The notes under the pieces: model-generated | What the model saw: only the letters and a program-made list of their open reading frames with translations | Databases searched by the model: none | Told to the model about the DNA's origin: nothing | Position numbers and translations under genes: made by a program | Shown here: positions 24,776-35,334 of the stretch, piece by piece | How positions within the stretch are numbered: the stretch's first letter is position 1 | How the letters are laid out: each line of letters begins with the position of its first letter | DNA from: Cheilinus undulatus | Lineage: Eukaryota > Chordata > Actinopteri > Labriformes > Labridae | Assembly (NCBI RefSeq): GCF_018320785.1 | Contig: NC_054885.1 | Location: 4,600,921-4,664,920 of the forward strand | Length of the DNA stretch: 64,000 nucleotides | Direction: 5' to 3'

Positions 24776-24779
24776 ACAA

Positions 24780-26240
24780 CTCAGCAGTATATTTACCTTA
24801 AAGTCATGGCTAAGCTGGCTAAGCTACCAAGCTAAAAGTAATAACTTAAAAGTTGAAGTTATTAGCATTAACTAGTAACTGAAATGTTGAAATTTTGCCA
24901 TCCAATACGAGCTTAAAGTATTGGCTTAAAAATTGTAGAACCTAGCTTAAGGTAATGGCTAAAAAGTTGTAGGAGCTAGCTCAAAGTAATGGCTAAAGAG
25001 TTGTTTATGTTTGCTAAAATTAACTGCTAAGAAGTTGTAGGAGCTAGTTTAAAATAATGGCTAAAAAGTTGTAGAAGCTAGCTCAAAGTAATGGCTAAAG
25101 AGTTGTTTATGTTTGCTGAAAATAATGGCTAAAAAGTTGTAGGAGCTAGCTCAAAGTAATGGCTAAAGAGTTTTTTATGTTTGCTCAAAATAATTGCTAA
25201 GAATTTGTAGAAGCTAGCTCTAAGTAATGGCTAAAGAGTTGTTTATGTTTGCCAAAAGTAATGGCTAAAAAGTTGTAGGAGCTAGCTGAAAGTAATGGCT
25301 AAAAAGTAGTTGTAGCAAGGTAAAAGTAAGCACTAAATTTTAAAAAGTTAGCTTTAAATTAACGTTTAAGGTTTCAGAAGCTGGCTTAAATCAAAGGCTG
25401 AAAGATGGAAGTAGCTAGCTTAAAGTAAGCACAAAAAATGTGAAAATTCAGCTTAATAAAAAGCTCAAAAGTAGGCACTTGAAATTAGAATAACTGTTTT
25501 CTAGTATCTGATGAAGTATGTTAGCTTAGCTTAAATTAAAAGCTAAAAGATTTATGAAGCTACCTCAAAGAAGGCTCAAGAAATTGTCAAAATTAGCTTA
25601 AAGTAATAGCTTTAACATTTTTGTGGCTGGTTTAAAGAAGGCTAAACAGTTGTAGTGGCTAACTAAAAGCAGGCACTAGAAATCAGAATAATTAGCTGAG
25701 AGTAAGAGTTTAAATTTGTCGTGGCAACAATAAATCAAAAGGCTTAAAATTGAAGTCGTGGCTCACAGAAGGTAGAAATAAGCATATTTAGCTTATAGTT
25801 ATTAAAGGCTGTTTTAGGTAGCTCAAATTAAAGGCTAAAAAGTTGTGGTAGCTGGTTTAAAGGAAGCACAAGAAATTGAAATAGTTAGCTCAAGTTATTG
25901 TTACAAATTGAAGAAGCTAGCTTAAAGTCATGGCTAAAAAGTTGTAGTTGTTAGCTTAAAGGGATCATTCAAATTTGAGTTGTTAGTTTAAAGTAACGCC
26001 TCAACCATTTACATTGTAAGATTACAGTATTAGCTAAAAGGGTAAAGTAGCTAGCTCCAATTAATGGCCTTACAGTTGATAAGTTAGCCCATACTAAAAG
26101 TAAACATTTCAAATAATTAGCTTAAAGTATGGCTTCTTCTGTTGATTAAAACAATGGCTGAACAGCAGTTAGTTTAAACTAATGGTTGAAAATTGAAATA
26201 TGTTGGAGAAGTCGTGTTTAATATTTGAAATACTTAGCTG
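24780..26240 (+). repeat. Minisatellite, 34-bp unit with two alternating variants
   Basis: Between 24954 and 25327 the unit is exactly 34 bp, with starts at 24954, 24988, 25022, 25056, 25090, 25124, 25158, 25192, 25226, 25260 and 25294. All begin AATGGCTAAARAGTTGT or a close variant. Type A continues AGGAGCTAGCTCAAAGT and type B continues TTATGTTTGCTNAAAAT. They largely alternate, giving a 68-bp higher-order period. On both sides the array fades into diverged units with insertions out to about 24.8 and 26.2 kb. No coding capacity. Confidence 0.85.
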
Positions 26241-26244
26241 AAAG

Positions 26245-28435
26245 TATTATAGCTGGTTGAAATGAGCAGACAAAGTATGACTGTTATTATAGATAGGCTA
26301 CACAGAGCAGATGCAGTAGTATCAATAAGTCATACTGTCAAATGATTGCTTTAATGGCAGTTAATTGCCAGAATTTCCAATAGAGCATATTTGAGCCGAG
26401 ACAGTGAAAAGGACTAGATGTGTGGGCGTACATCAGATATAAAAAAAGGTAAGACATCCATATTGATCCTGTACTTGTTTCTATATTTTTATTCAGTTGT
26501 ATCTTGTGTACTCTCCTCTGGCCTCGTCTCCACCACATCTACATTTTGATGTTTTTCTGGTATAAACGACTGTTGAACATGATCTTACATTATACCTCAG
26601 GTGCAGCCAGAGGATTAAACGCCCGCTGAAGCGAAGCATCCTACCTGACTCGTTCTGTCTGTGCATGGATATGGGATACATCGTTGGAGGCATTTGTGTG
26701 CGTGGGCGTTGGAAGAATTATAAACAGCAGACAAAGGTTCCCTTCTCCACTACTGAGACAGGTGCACCGTTGAGGAATCACATTTCCTTCCTCTGTGTGC
26801 TGTTCAAACCACAAATCCTTCACAGAGGAAAATAAAGGATTGTTTTTTCAGAGGCCAAGACATCTAAGACTTCATTTCCTAATATGACTATTTCCACATA
26901 TTACCACAGCATTGTGACACAAAGCTGAAATTTAGGGCATCACTTTACACATTAAAGTTATTTTTTAACCTCTTTCTATTGAGAAAATTCAAAAGACAAA
27001 ACAGTCTGCTATGATGTGATCCCTTGGTAATTGTTGAACTATTAAGAGCAACAAGAACAAGACAATACACGGCAAAAAGAAACTGAAACAAGACACTGTA
27101 TGTGTCCCTACATGTAGTCTACAAAACAAACATGAGTATGCAAATGTTCCTCTACTGTATTTTCTCATCCTGTTCAAGAAGAAACCAGGACATCTGATAT
27201 GATAAGAGCACAAGTACTCAGACTGTTACGGAAAACCAAGAGGATCAACAAAAGATACACCAGTGCAGTAGAAGGACATCCCAGTATGGGGTCTCTGAAG
27301 GTTAACTGCAGATAACGTTTCGCTCAGCTGCAGCCCCCGCAACATCAGGAAAAAACAACAACAAAAAAAACATTAATGAAAAAACACATAAAAATTTAAA
27401 TCAGCAACAGCCCCCATGTTAGGAGATCCAGAACTAGTTAATGAAACTCATATGTTTGCAACAAGATTAATAAAACAAAAACATTTCATAGAAGACAAAA
27501 GATGTAACCTCTTTAAAATCTGAGGGCCCACTGATGGATGAGCAGCTGTTTTTTTTCTTAACTTTTCCACTATTTACAAAAGACTATTTATAAATATATC
27601 ATATATTCTACAACACTAGAAAGCTGTGATTCTCAGGGTTCTGACCATGTCAACCAATCCAGGATAAAACCACCAGAGCAGACACTATTAGTGCTTTTCT
27701 CAGGCTAAAAGCAAACTATAACATCAGTGACAGCTCACATTAGAAGCTCTAAAGAAGTCTAAAAACATTATTACATCCATAAAGATGCATGGACTGATTC
27801 GATAATATCAAATTTGTTGTCTCAATCGTCCTCTGAATTTGCTGTAATAATGTCTTTCCAAGCAATTATTAGCAATGCTATATAGACAAATGTTCTACCA
27901 TTCCTTTTGGAGGCTCCAGTTTAAAACACTCAGACTTTTCCTCATAAAAAAAGGTGTAAAATCCTCATTTTTTTGTTCTGTTCTTATCAGCTTTGGATCT
28001 GAACTAGCTAAGGCTTCATGCTTTAGTCCAGTTGAGCTTTCAAGTGAAAAATGCCCAGTTACAGTCACATACAGGTCTGTTTATCAATACAAATTCAGAC
28101 AGGAAAAAGTATGTTTGTTTATTTGTTGTATTACTAAATATCAGTAGAAGATTCAGTGAGTCTGGCAGTTTGGGAAGAAACTTCAGAGTGTTACCTTTCT
28201 AAAGACACCTTGTCTGTGCTTGTACTCCAAATGCTTCACACACAGCATTCAGTTTAATTTGGGTATTACCAGATAGGGGCTTTTTTGTTTTACTGGTTTT
28301 AGCTGGAATTATAAAGGATGAATTGCACAAGCTTTGTTATGACACCAAAGCATACCTTATGAAATGCAAAAATATACTGTGAAACATCAGAGTAGTCATC
28401 GGTTTCTTGATGGCCTCACTCAGTTTGAGGACGGC
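26245..28435. other. No gene recognised
   Basis: AT-rich intergenic sequence upstream of junb. The short open frames lack domains and splice context. Confidence 0.4.
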
Positions 28436-28439
28436 CTGA

Positions 28440-28900
28440 TCTAGGCAGGTTTACACATGTGCCATGTTTCTTCCATTTCTTGAGATGGATTTGACTGAAC
28501 CATGTAAATGTATCCATCCCCTGACTTTGTCTTCATGGTGTAATGGTAGCCAGGAATACTGATCACCCAGTGACTGGACCTTCCAGACACAGGTGTCTTC
28601 ATACTACAATCACTGAGACACATTCACTCAGGTGATCATTTCAATATCTGTGAGACTACTAGCACCAGATGGCTGGACCTCAGTTGAATTAGGTCAGTCA
28701 CTTTAAAGGGGGTGAATACTTAAGCAGTCACTTATTTTTCCTTATGTATTTTTATTTAATTGACATTGCTTTGCAGAAATCTGTTTTCACTTTGACACTG
28801 AACAGGGTTTTTTTTTTTTTTTTTTAAAAAGGCCAAATTGACTGTGATTGATTAATAAAAATCAACAAAAGTGTAAACTTTCTCATAGGCACTGTAGTTA
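28440..28900. mobile_element. DNA-transposon-derived repeat, end ATAGGCACTGTAG
   Basis: TTCATGGTGTAATGGTAGCC, then ACCTTCCAGACACAGGTG, then AAAGGGGGTGAATACTTAAG and the final ATAGGCACTGTAG follow the order of a dispersed fish repeat usually placed with Tc1-like elements. A T run (18) lies near 28808. The family name is from memory. Confidence 0.5.
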
Positions 28901-29261
28901 CCCTTAACCTTGGGTGTCTCAGTCTTTAACCTTTTTATTGTTATGGCTTTTTTTGTCTCTAATCTTGGTTATGCATTTGTGTCCAGACCCCTTTAGTCTC
29001 ATGTTTATTTCCCCCTTATTAAATACCTTTAATGTACCTGTGCCTGCTCCATTTATGTCCGTACTCCCTGCCAGTGTCTGTCACTAGATTTTAACGCCCA
29101 GTCAGACACAGGAAACGAACATTCTATGGGAGGTTTTCTACCCTTTATTGTTTACAGATGTATTCTCCCTGCTGAGACAGAAAGTCCCTCACTAACTCGC
29201 ACTCGGTTGGGGTTTAGACAGGAGCAGGATTGCTGCTGGAATGAGGCCCGGGTGGGTGTGG

Positions 29262-29312
29262 CTTTCCGGTTCTCCCGGAGAGGAACTTGTACGTCATCAT
29301 GCCCATATAAGG
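29262..29312 (+). promoter_or_regulatory. Upstream ETS-CRE-CArG (serum response) module of junb
   Basis: CCATATAAGG at 29303-29312 is a perfect CArG box, the SRF binding site. TACGTCAT (29290-29297) is an ATF/CRE-type site, and GGAACTTG (29282-29289) plus TTTCCGGTT upstream supply GGAA cores for ETS/ternary-complex factors. The module lies about 460 bp upstream of the TATA box. JUNB is an immediate-early gene in vertebrates and is known to respond through SRE and CRE sites, so this is a credible inducible enhancer of the gene downstream. Confidence 0.7.
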
Positions 29313-29659
29313 TCGGAGAACTTCCTCTGCTGTGGTCCGGTCTTTTGTATCGGCTGTTTTTCACGTCTAAAGGATAGGGAAACAGAAACAAACGGGTGAT
29401 TCTACTTGTATGGAAGTCTGGGGAAATTTGAATTGACGTAAACATTAAAAATTAGCTTGTTTTAGGGGGTTTAACAGCGGAAATTCACAAATGAAGAGAG
29501 TTAAAAGAGCAGCCTTTTCGTTTTCCCTCCGCTTATTCAGGTTGTAAATGTGTAAAAAGATGCTGAAGTAAGGTATACGGTTCTATTTGTGACACCAGGC
29601 TCCGTTGTGGTCCCTCCTCGGTGCTCTGTCTTGCCTACAGGCTTGTTTACAGTCGCCTC

Positions 29660-29800
29660 TTCCCGGCATTAGCGTCACTTGACGTCTCCCTCAGTGGGGC
29701 GGGGATAACAAGCCCCACTGGCCAATCAGAGCGCAGCTTCGCTCTGGCAGCCAGCGCGTGCTCATGCCTTTATAAAAAGGGGAAACTCGGTTTCTCTGAA
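29660..29800 (+). promoter_or_regulatory. junb: junb core promoter
   Basis: In order: two CRE-like half sites around AGCGTCACTTGACGTCTC (29671-29688), a CCAAT box in GGCCAATCAGAG (CCAAT at 29722-29726), and TATAAAA at 29771-29777. Transcription would start close to 29800, giving a 5'UTR of about 300 nt. The order and spacing (CCAAT about 50 bp upstream of TATA) fit a classical RNA polymerase II promoter of an immediate-early gene. Confidence 0.8.
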
Positions 29801-30021
29801 CACACCTCAACAAGTACCCAAGAGCACCACAGCAACAGAGGATTGAGAGTTAAAGATTCCCCTCAGAGGACAGATCAAGGAAACAGAAACTGGACACTGG
29901 ACACAAACATTAACACTGAGCGACGGTTGCACTCGGACTTTGGACTTTTTCGCCTTTTGGAGTGATTTTTAATTCATTTGGGACACAGTAAAGAGAAAGA
30001 GAGACGCCTGTGCCTGAGTTG

Positions 30022-30051
30022 ATGCTTGTGTCTGCTGACATTGTTGATTAA
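30022..30051 (+). CDS. Upstream ORF in the junb 5'UTR (9 codons)
   Basis: ATG at 30022 opens MLVSADIVD and closes at TAA (30049-30051), 46 nt before the first junb ATG. It is entirely inside the inferred 5'UTR. Short uORFs at this position usually reduce translation of the main frame and allow reinitiation. Whether it is used is unknown. Confidence 0.4.
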   Translation: MLVSADIVD

Positions 30052-30097
30052 CGGACACTGTGTTTCTAAAAGAAGCTGGTAAGCTCACATTTTTTAC

Positions 30098-30606
30098 ATG
30101 TCTACAAAGATGGAACAGCCTTTTTATCATGACGACTCTTTTCTGGCTTACGGCCACTCAGATGCAGCCATGCACGACTACAAAGTGCTAAAGCAGAATA
30201 TGAATTTGAACTTGACAGAGCCTTATCGCAACCTGAAATCCCAGCTGAGAGAGCCCGAGCCGTACCAGCAGGACGTGGGGTCCCTGAAGCTCGCGTCCCC
30301 GGAGCTGGAGAGGCTCATCATCCAAAACAGTAACGGGGTGATCACGTCTCCCACCCCCGGACAATACTTCTACAACCGGGGCATCACTGAAGAGCAGGAG
30401 GGGTTCGCGGAGGGCTTCGTTAAAGCTCTGGACGAGCTGCACAAGATGAACCAGATGCCTCCTCCGAACGTCTCCATCGGAGCCGGAGGAGTGACGACGT
30501 GTTCTGCAGCGCCATCAAGCGTTTTCGGCTCCAGCCTGCAGCCTGAGCCTCCCATCTACACCACTCTGAGTGCATACTGCCCCAACACCACCATCTCTTC
30601 TGCAAG
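30098..30606 (+). CDS. junb: junb coding exon 1
   Basis: Encodes residues 1-169 plus two bases of codon 170 and ends at the donor GCAAG then GTGAAT. It holds the transactivation half of the protein. If not spliced, the frame meets TGA at 30608-30610 at once, which confirms that the junction is needed for the bZIP. The following intron (30607-30980) ends in a good tract and acceptor, CTTTCTCCTCCAG. Confidence 0.95.
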
Positions 30607-31431
30607 GTGAATATCAGTTTCGACCATTTTTAAAATATCATTTTAGCTTTAAATGCATTTTATGCAGATTTGATAGGTTTTACTTCTGTTTATGAATCCT
30701 AAATGGCTAATGGAAAGAATATAAGCAACTATCATTTAGAATATAGCATAAAAAAGGGGCAAAAGTTGTAACTTTTGCAGCCAGCATCATGCAAAATTAA
30801 AATTGCAATGCTGGAGACATACTGTAAGCAAATGCATGTGATAGAAAGACATTTATATATTATTTATGTAGTTTTGCAAGCACAGGCTCATTAGTTAGAA
30901 GTAATTTCTAGTTTTTTAACATTATCATTTCCTTATTCTTGTCAGTGATAATAACCTTCCTCTTCTCCTTTCTCCTCCAGCTACCCCACAGCCACTATCA
31001 GCTACCTCCCTCCACACCAGCAGAGCCACCCGCACACCTCCACGCAGCCCTTCCAGCACTCCCTCCCGGGCTCAGGCATCCACCCGCAGCGGCTGGTGGC
31101 CCTCAAAGAGGAACCTCAAACCGTGCCGGACCTCCTCAGCAGCGACGGCTCTCCCCCAATGTCCCCCATCGACCTGGAGACCCAGGAGAGGATCAAGGCT
31201 GAGCGCAAGAGGCTGAGGAACCGGCTAGCCGCCACCAAGTGCAGGCGGCGCAAGCTGGAGCGCATCGCCCGGCTGGAGGAGAAGGTGAAGGTCCTGAAGA
31301 GCGACAACGCCGGGCTGTCCAACACGGCGTCCGTGCTCCGAGATCAGGTGGCCCAGCTCAAACAGAAGGTCCTGACGCACGTGAGCAGCGGCTGTCAGCT
31401 GATGCTCACGAGCAAGATGGAGGCGTTTTAA
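30098..31431 (+). CDS. junb: JunB proto-oncogene, AP-1 bZIP transcription factor (two exons)
   Basis: This encodes a nuclear AP-1 subunit that dimerises with Fos/ATF proteins and binds TGAGTCA-type sites. Coding exons 30098-30606 and 30981-31431 join in phase 2 to give 319 residues. The N-terminus is [16 protein letters not shown] after a short MSTK. Next come [18 protein letters not shown] with a proline-directed serine (c-Jun Ser73 position), [19 protein letters not shown], then across the junction [20 protein letters not shown], and SPPMSPI. The basic region spans about residues 240-263 ([14 protein letters not shown], redox Cys257), with zipper leucines at 268, 275, 282, 289 and 296 and a C-terminus [16 protein letters not shown]. 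These match JunB rather than c-Jun or JunD. The first ATG has a weak context, and Met5 has a strong one (A at -3, G at +4). Teleosts have two junb copies; which one this is cannot be told. The intron is unlike the intronless mammalian gene. Confidence 0.97.
30981..31431 (+). CDS. junb: junb coding exon 2 (bZIP)
   Basis: The first base completes Ser170. The exon then runs [14 protein letters not shown] to the stop TAA. It contains the Pro/Ser/Gln linker, the KEEPQTVP motif, the SP-rich GSK3/MAPK-like segment and the whole DNA-binding and zipper region. GC-rich codon use matches exon 1. Confidence 0.95.
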
Positions 31432-31850
31432 ACAGCAGAGACTGAAAATTCTAAAACAGACTGAAAGTAAAAACACTGGAGTCATGATCTGCATGCAGCA
31501 CTGGGAGAACAGCTGATGTGTGGTCAGCACTGAGGCCTGTGTGTGAGGACTCGCTAAAGACTGACAGAAATGGTACTTCGGGATGCTGGACATCACTCAA
31601 AGAACCATTTAAACAGGGCAGCATCCGGACTGAGCAGAGTCTGCTCTACTGATGGTAGAAAATGGGAATGATTATTGTATTTCTTTGTACTTTTGCAACT
31701 ATTGTCATGCAATGCTGCATTTATTCTTTCTGTAAATTATTTGGTTTGTCTGGTTGATCCAGACAAATCGATGATGTCCAATGTTTACACTGTCTTTTTT
31801 TATTTGTGATGTGTATTTAAGTAAAGTGTCTTTAAATGAAACGATCAAGT
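31432..31850 (+). other. junb: junb 3'UTR and likely polyadenylation region
   Basis: About 400 nt, becoming AT-rich. It has ATTTA pentamers at about 31719 and 31815, which fits the unstable mRNA of an immediate-early gene. No AATAAA is seen before 31850. AGTAAA (31820-31825) followed by the GT-rich CAAGTGTTTGTTTAG is the best poly(A) signal candidate. Confidence 0.5.
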
Positions 31851-31859
31851 GTTTGTTTA

Positions 31860-32140
31860 GTCTCATTTCACTGGGTTAGTGATGGTAATCCAGCTCTTTT
31901 TGGTGATCCGGATCATCTGACTAAGCTGCAGTGATAAGATCCCAAACGGCTCTGGATTTGGCACCATTTTGGCTTCTTAACATCAGACAAACTCAGCAAT
32001 CTTTTGACCTGTGGTTCATATTGGTGCTTGACTCTTACTCTAATTATTCATTACAATTAAACTTGTTGCAGGAAAGTCTTAAGATGCACTTCCAACCTGG
32101 AGAGGGCAAGTGCTGAGCAGAAAGAAAAACATGAAATAAG
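31860..32140. other. Intergenic, nothing recognised
   Basis: No domain, splice signal or repeat recognised just past the junb 3' end. Confidence 0.4.
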
Positions 32141-32141
32141 G

Positions 32142-32225
32142 AAGAAAAATGTCTGCAGGGCTCCAAAAGCCCAAGTTGTACTTTGGTGCAACTTGGACTT
32201 TTGGAGCCCTGCAGTTCTTTCTCAT
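32142..32225. other. Near-perfect 26-bp stem-loop, possible miRNA-like hairpin
   Basis: The left arm (32153-32178, starting CTGCAGGGCTCCAAAAG) pairs with the right arm (32189-32214, ending CTTTTGGAGCCCTGCAG) at 25 of 26 positions, the exception being one C/A mismatch. The loop is 10 nt. Beyond the arms, the A-rich left and T-rich right flanks can pair again after a small internal loop. Length and loop size fit a pre-miRNA, but nearly perfect pairing also fits a young foldback repeat. No promoter or family match is known to me. Confidence 0.45.
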
Positions 32226-32511
32226 AGTTAAACTAAACCACATAATTACCAGAATAACACCACTTTACATGTTGTTTGCTACAAAACCATGCCACCAAAA
32301 GCGTGCCTGTGGCCAAGCAGTGTGGCGCCAAGATCATCCCGTTAATATGCTGTGTATTTAATCACAACAAGAAGTGGAAAAAGCCTCTTAAATGGGGGCT
32401 GGCTCACATCATTCACATGAAGATTCAGCTCATTTGAGACCGACCCTAGACCGGTATAGCCAAGGCAAGGTGAGGTGAGTTTATTTCAAGAGCACAATTC
32501 ATACACAAGGC

Positions 32512-33261
32512 CAGTGGTTCGCAACCTAGGGGTTGGGACCCCATTGGGGGTCAAGAGACACTGAGAGGGGGTCACCAGATGCCTTGAAAAAAACCCAATA
32601 TTTTTAAAATTACAGTGTTGCCACTTTACACCAATTTTACCAATTTTTAACCCTTTTCATCACTTTTTAGCACCAGATTTGCCAATTTTAGTACATTTTT
32701 GCCACTTAAAACCCATTTCTGTCAATTTTATACCCTTTCCTCCACTTTTTTCTGCCTGTTTTTGTCACTTCTAAACCAATTCTTGCCACTTTCTGCCTAT
32801 TTTTGCCTCGTTACAGCCACTTTTTAATCTATTTTTACCACTTTTTGTACCCATTCTTGCCAATTCAATCCATTTTTGGTTATTTTTTGGCCACTTTTAT
32901 CTCATTTTTGCCACTTTTAACCAATTTATATTCTTTAAAAATCCAATTTCAACACCGTTTTCACCATTTTTTGCCATTATTCACTAATTAAGCAATTTTT
33001 AAAACCATTTTAAATATGTTTTTAACAAAAGTTATTTCATTTTAAGCTTAACTTCCCAACAGACCATGATTTTGCTGACCTCCAGTTTGGCTGGATCCCA
33101 GAAACCTTCCCCTTTATCCCTCTTTATGGGCAGCCTTGTCTCCACATGACTATTCTTGAATGTTCATGGCTGTGTTTAACCACCTTCAGGTACAGTGGGA
33201 GTCCCTGGTCTATGGCCCCTGTATTTTGGGGGTCCTGGGCTGAAAAGGTTGAGAACCACTG
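32512..33261 (+). mobile_element. Non-autonomous hAT-type element with internal GCCACTTTT array
   Basis: The ends CAGTGGTTCGCAACC and GGTTGAGAACCACTG are inverted. The flanks carry a perfect 8-bp duplication CACAAGGC (32504-32511 and 33262-33269), the hallmark of hAT transposition. The subterminal part has GGTTGGGACCCCATTGGGGG and GACACTGAGAGGGGGTC. The 400-bp interior is a degenerate array of CACTTTTTAGCACC/CCATTTTTGCCACTT words. No transposase. A close relative of the elements at 34.6 and 62.0 kb. Confidence 0.9.
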
Positions 33262-33336
33262 CACAAGGCAACCCAAGACATAACATTTAGAGCTATAAAA
33301 GATATTTACATAAAATGTTTAAAAATATAAGATACA

Positions 33337-33361
33337 AGGAAGGAAGGAAGGAAGGAAGGAA
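33337..33361. repeat. GGAA microsatellite
   Basis: An uninterrupted run of about six GGAA units. Confidence 0.9.
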
Positions 33362-33569
33362 ATTACATTTAGCCAAAATAGGAACTGAAAGAATGTAGTA
33401 AAATGAGCTAAAATCAGGTATCCAGATGTCCAAAAGTGCGCTAAAGCTCCTGAAGACTGAGTCTTCAGTCTTATTTTATAATACACTATAATGTAAATCA
33501 AACCAGAGCCACATATAAGGCAGTTTCCTTCATTTCATAACAGTTATTCCAACTCCCACCAAGCACACT

Positions 33570-34290
33570 CTGTTCTCAGCTTTTTTACGCAGAGAGCGTA
33601 GCGCACGCACGCACGCACGCACGTAGGCCTTTCCTTATTACGCACGGGCATGTCCATTTACGGGCATGTTGCTGCATACTGCGTCACAGGGGAGGATTTC
33701 TGGGAACCCCCGCCCAGGTAAAAATCGATCCCTCCTTCTTTTGTATCGATAACAACCTGCGAGGCTCGTGAGGGTGGCGGAATTTCCTTTAGTTATTGAG
33801 CAACTTTCATGCACGAGGGGAGCAAAGAGCAGCTTTGCTATCAGGAAGTAGAGGCCAAAGATCACGCGGAAGGAGATAAAAATGTCAAAAGTGGGCTGTT
33901 AAACGAAACCATGATCGAGAACCGTGTGCCAGAGCTTGAAATGGCAGTTCAGTTAAAATATCCGCGCACGAGGGGAAGTGACAGCAGCTTCAGGAATGTC
34001 GGGGGCGTCTCAGCGTGAGGGGTGGGTAATGAAAGAAGGCGTGGGCGTCCTTAGCGCGGGAGCATCTGTGTAGCCGCGTGGAGAAGCGCGAGCTGCCAAG
34101 GATAACATTCCGGCGGGACGCTTCAGAGGAGAAATATGCGCGCGCCACCAGGCAGGGGCTCAAAAGGCAGAGGAAAGTCCCGCGTGGAGTGGGTGAATGA
34201 GTCAGTAGATGCCTCGGTGGTCAGTGAAGGTGTTCATGGGATCCAGACGAACAAAAACAAGCATCAAATGAAAATATGAAACCACTTCTA
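33570..34290 (+). promoter_or_regulatory. CpG-rich block with kappaB and AP-1 sites
   Basis: Many CpGs for an AT-rich region, beginning with a GCAC microsatellite (about 33602-33623). GGAAAGTCCC (34172-34181) fits an NF-kappaB site and TGAGTCA (34198-34204) is a consensus AP-1 site, 16 bp apart. A 69-codon plus-strand frame (33809-34018) has no recognised domain. The block lies 2.2-2.9 kb past the junb coding end, between two inverted hAT elements. It could be a downstream, AP-1-autoregulated junb enhancer or the promoter of an unrecognised transcript. Confidence 0.4.
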
Positions 34291-34601
34291 ACGCGGAGAA
34301 GTCTGCGGGTTTCACACCAGCCTGTTTTGGAGAAATAAGACTTTAACCTCCTTTCATCTCACACGTAGTTTAGTCTCATTTCCACCAATAACAACTCCTC
34401 TGTTTTCTGCCATGATCACACACCCCGCCCACGCAGGCTCTCATTTTCTGAACCCTTTTATTGAGAAACCTTTATTTCAGGGGATGTTGTCTTCTCACTG
34501 CAGTCTGTTTTAAATATTCATGATAGGAAAGAAACGTTACTAAAAAAACACAGAACAGGGGTGGAAGACTGCAAGAGAGACAACTTCTGATATCCCTGAA
34601 C

Positions 34602-35177
34602 CAGTGGTTGTCAACCTTTTCAGTCCAGGACCCCCAAAATAAAGGTGCAAGAGACTGGGGACCCCCACTGAACCTGAAGGTGGTTGAACACATCCATGCA
34701 CAGTCAAGCATCTTGTGCAGACAAGGCCGCCTGAGCTTTAACCTGAAAAATAACCACTCTTACAAAAAGGAAGTACATTTTTTATTCATTTGTGTGGTAG
34801 ATAGCCTTCTTAAAAATCCCTTTTGCTAAAAACAGAAATAAAAGGGTTAAAAAATGGCTAAATTATGTTAATAATGGCAAATATTGTGAAAAGGTGTTGA
34901 AATTGTATTCTAAAAGTAGCAGAAATTGGTCAGAAGTGGCAAAAATTTGATAAAGTTTAAAGTTTAAAATGGGATTTAAGTGGCAAAAATGTGTTAAAAT
35001 TGGCAAAATTGGTGGGAAAAAGTGATAAAAACAGGTTAAAGATGAGCAAAATTGGTGTAAAGTGGCAACACTGTAATTTAGTAAATTTTCTTTGTTCTTT
35101 TAGGGCATCTTGCGACCCCCCCTCTCAGTGTCTCGCCACCCCCATGGGGGTCCCGACCCCAACGTTGAGAACCACTG
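34602..35177 (-). mobile_element. Non-autonomous hAT-type element with internal array, inverted copy
   Basis: The ends CAGTGGTTGTCAACC and CGTTGAGAACCACTG are inverted. The 8-bp flanks CCCTGAAC (34594-34601) and CCCTAAAC (35178-35185) differ at one base. The interior has AGTGGCAAAAATTTG-type words and the subterminal block GACCCCCCCTCTCAGTGTC. Same family as the 32.5 kb copy but in reverse orientation. Confidence 0.88.
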
Positions 35178-35334
35178 CCCTAAACCACTGGTGGGAATAC
35201 TTCAACAAAGTAAAGCCATGTTTTTGGTTTTATGTTTTCCACCCTCTTAAAAATGGCTGTCAGCATCACCACATTAATCACAGCCGTCATTAGTGCACTG
35301 ATTTATCTCGTGCTTTATTGTCCCTTTAGCAGTC

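Noticed and set aside
24780..26240. CRISPR-like direct repeats
   Set aside because: Units are contiguous without unique spacers, and the genome is vertebrate.
30072..30084. Donor-like AGCTG then GTAAGC in the junb 5'UTR
   Set aside because: Splicing here to any visible downstream acceptor would remove the start codon and exon 1. No acceptor lies between it and the ATG.
32700..32990. Plus-strand Phe/Leu-rich frames as membrane peptides
   Set aside because: They are translations of the CCATTTTTGCC-type array inside a hAT-type element.
33809..34018. 69-codon small protein in the CpG-rich block
   Set aside because: Weak start context, no known family. Only mentioned as a possibility.
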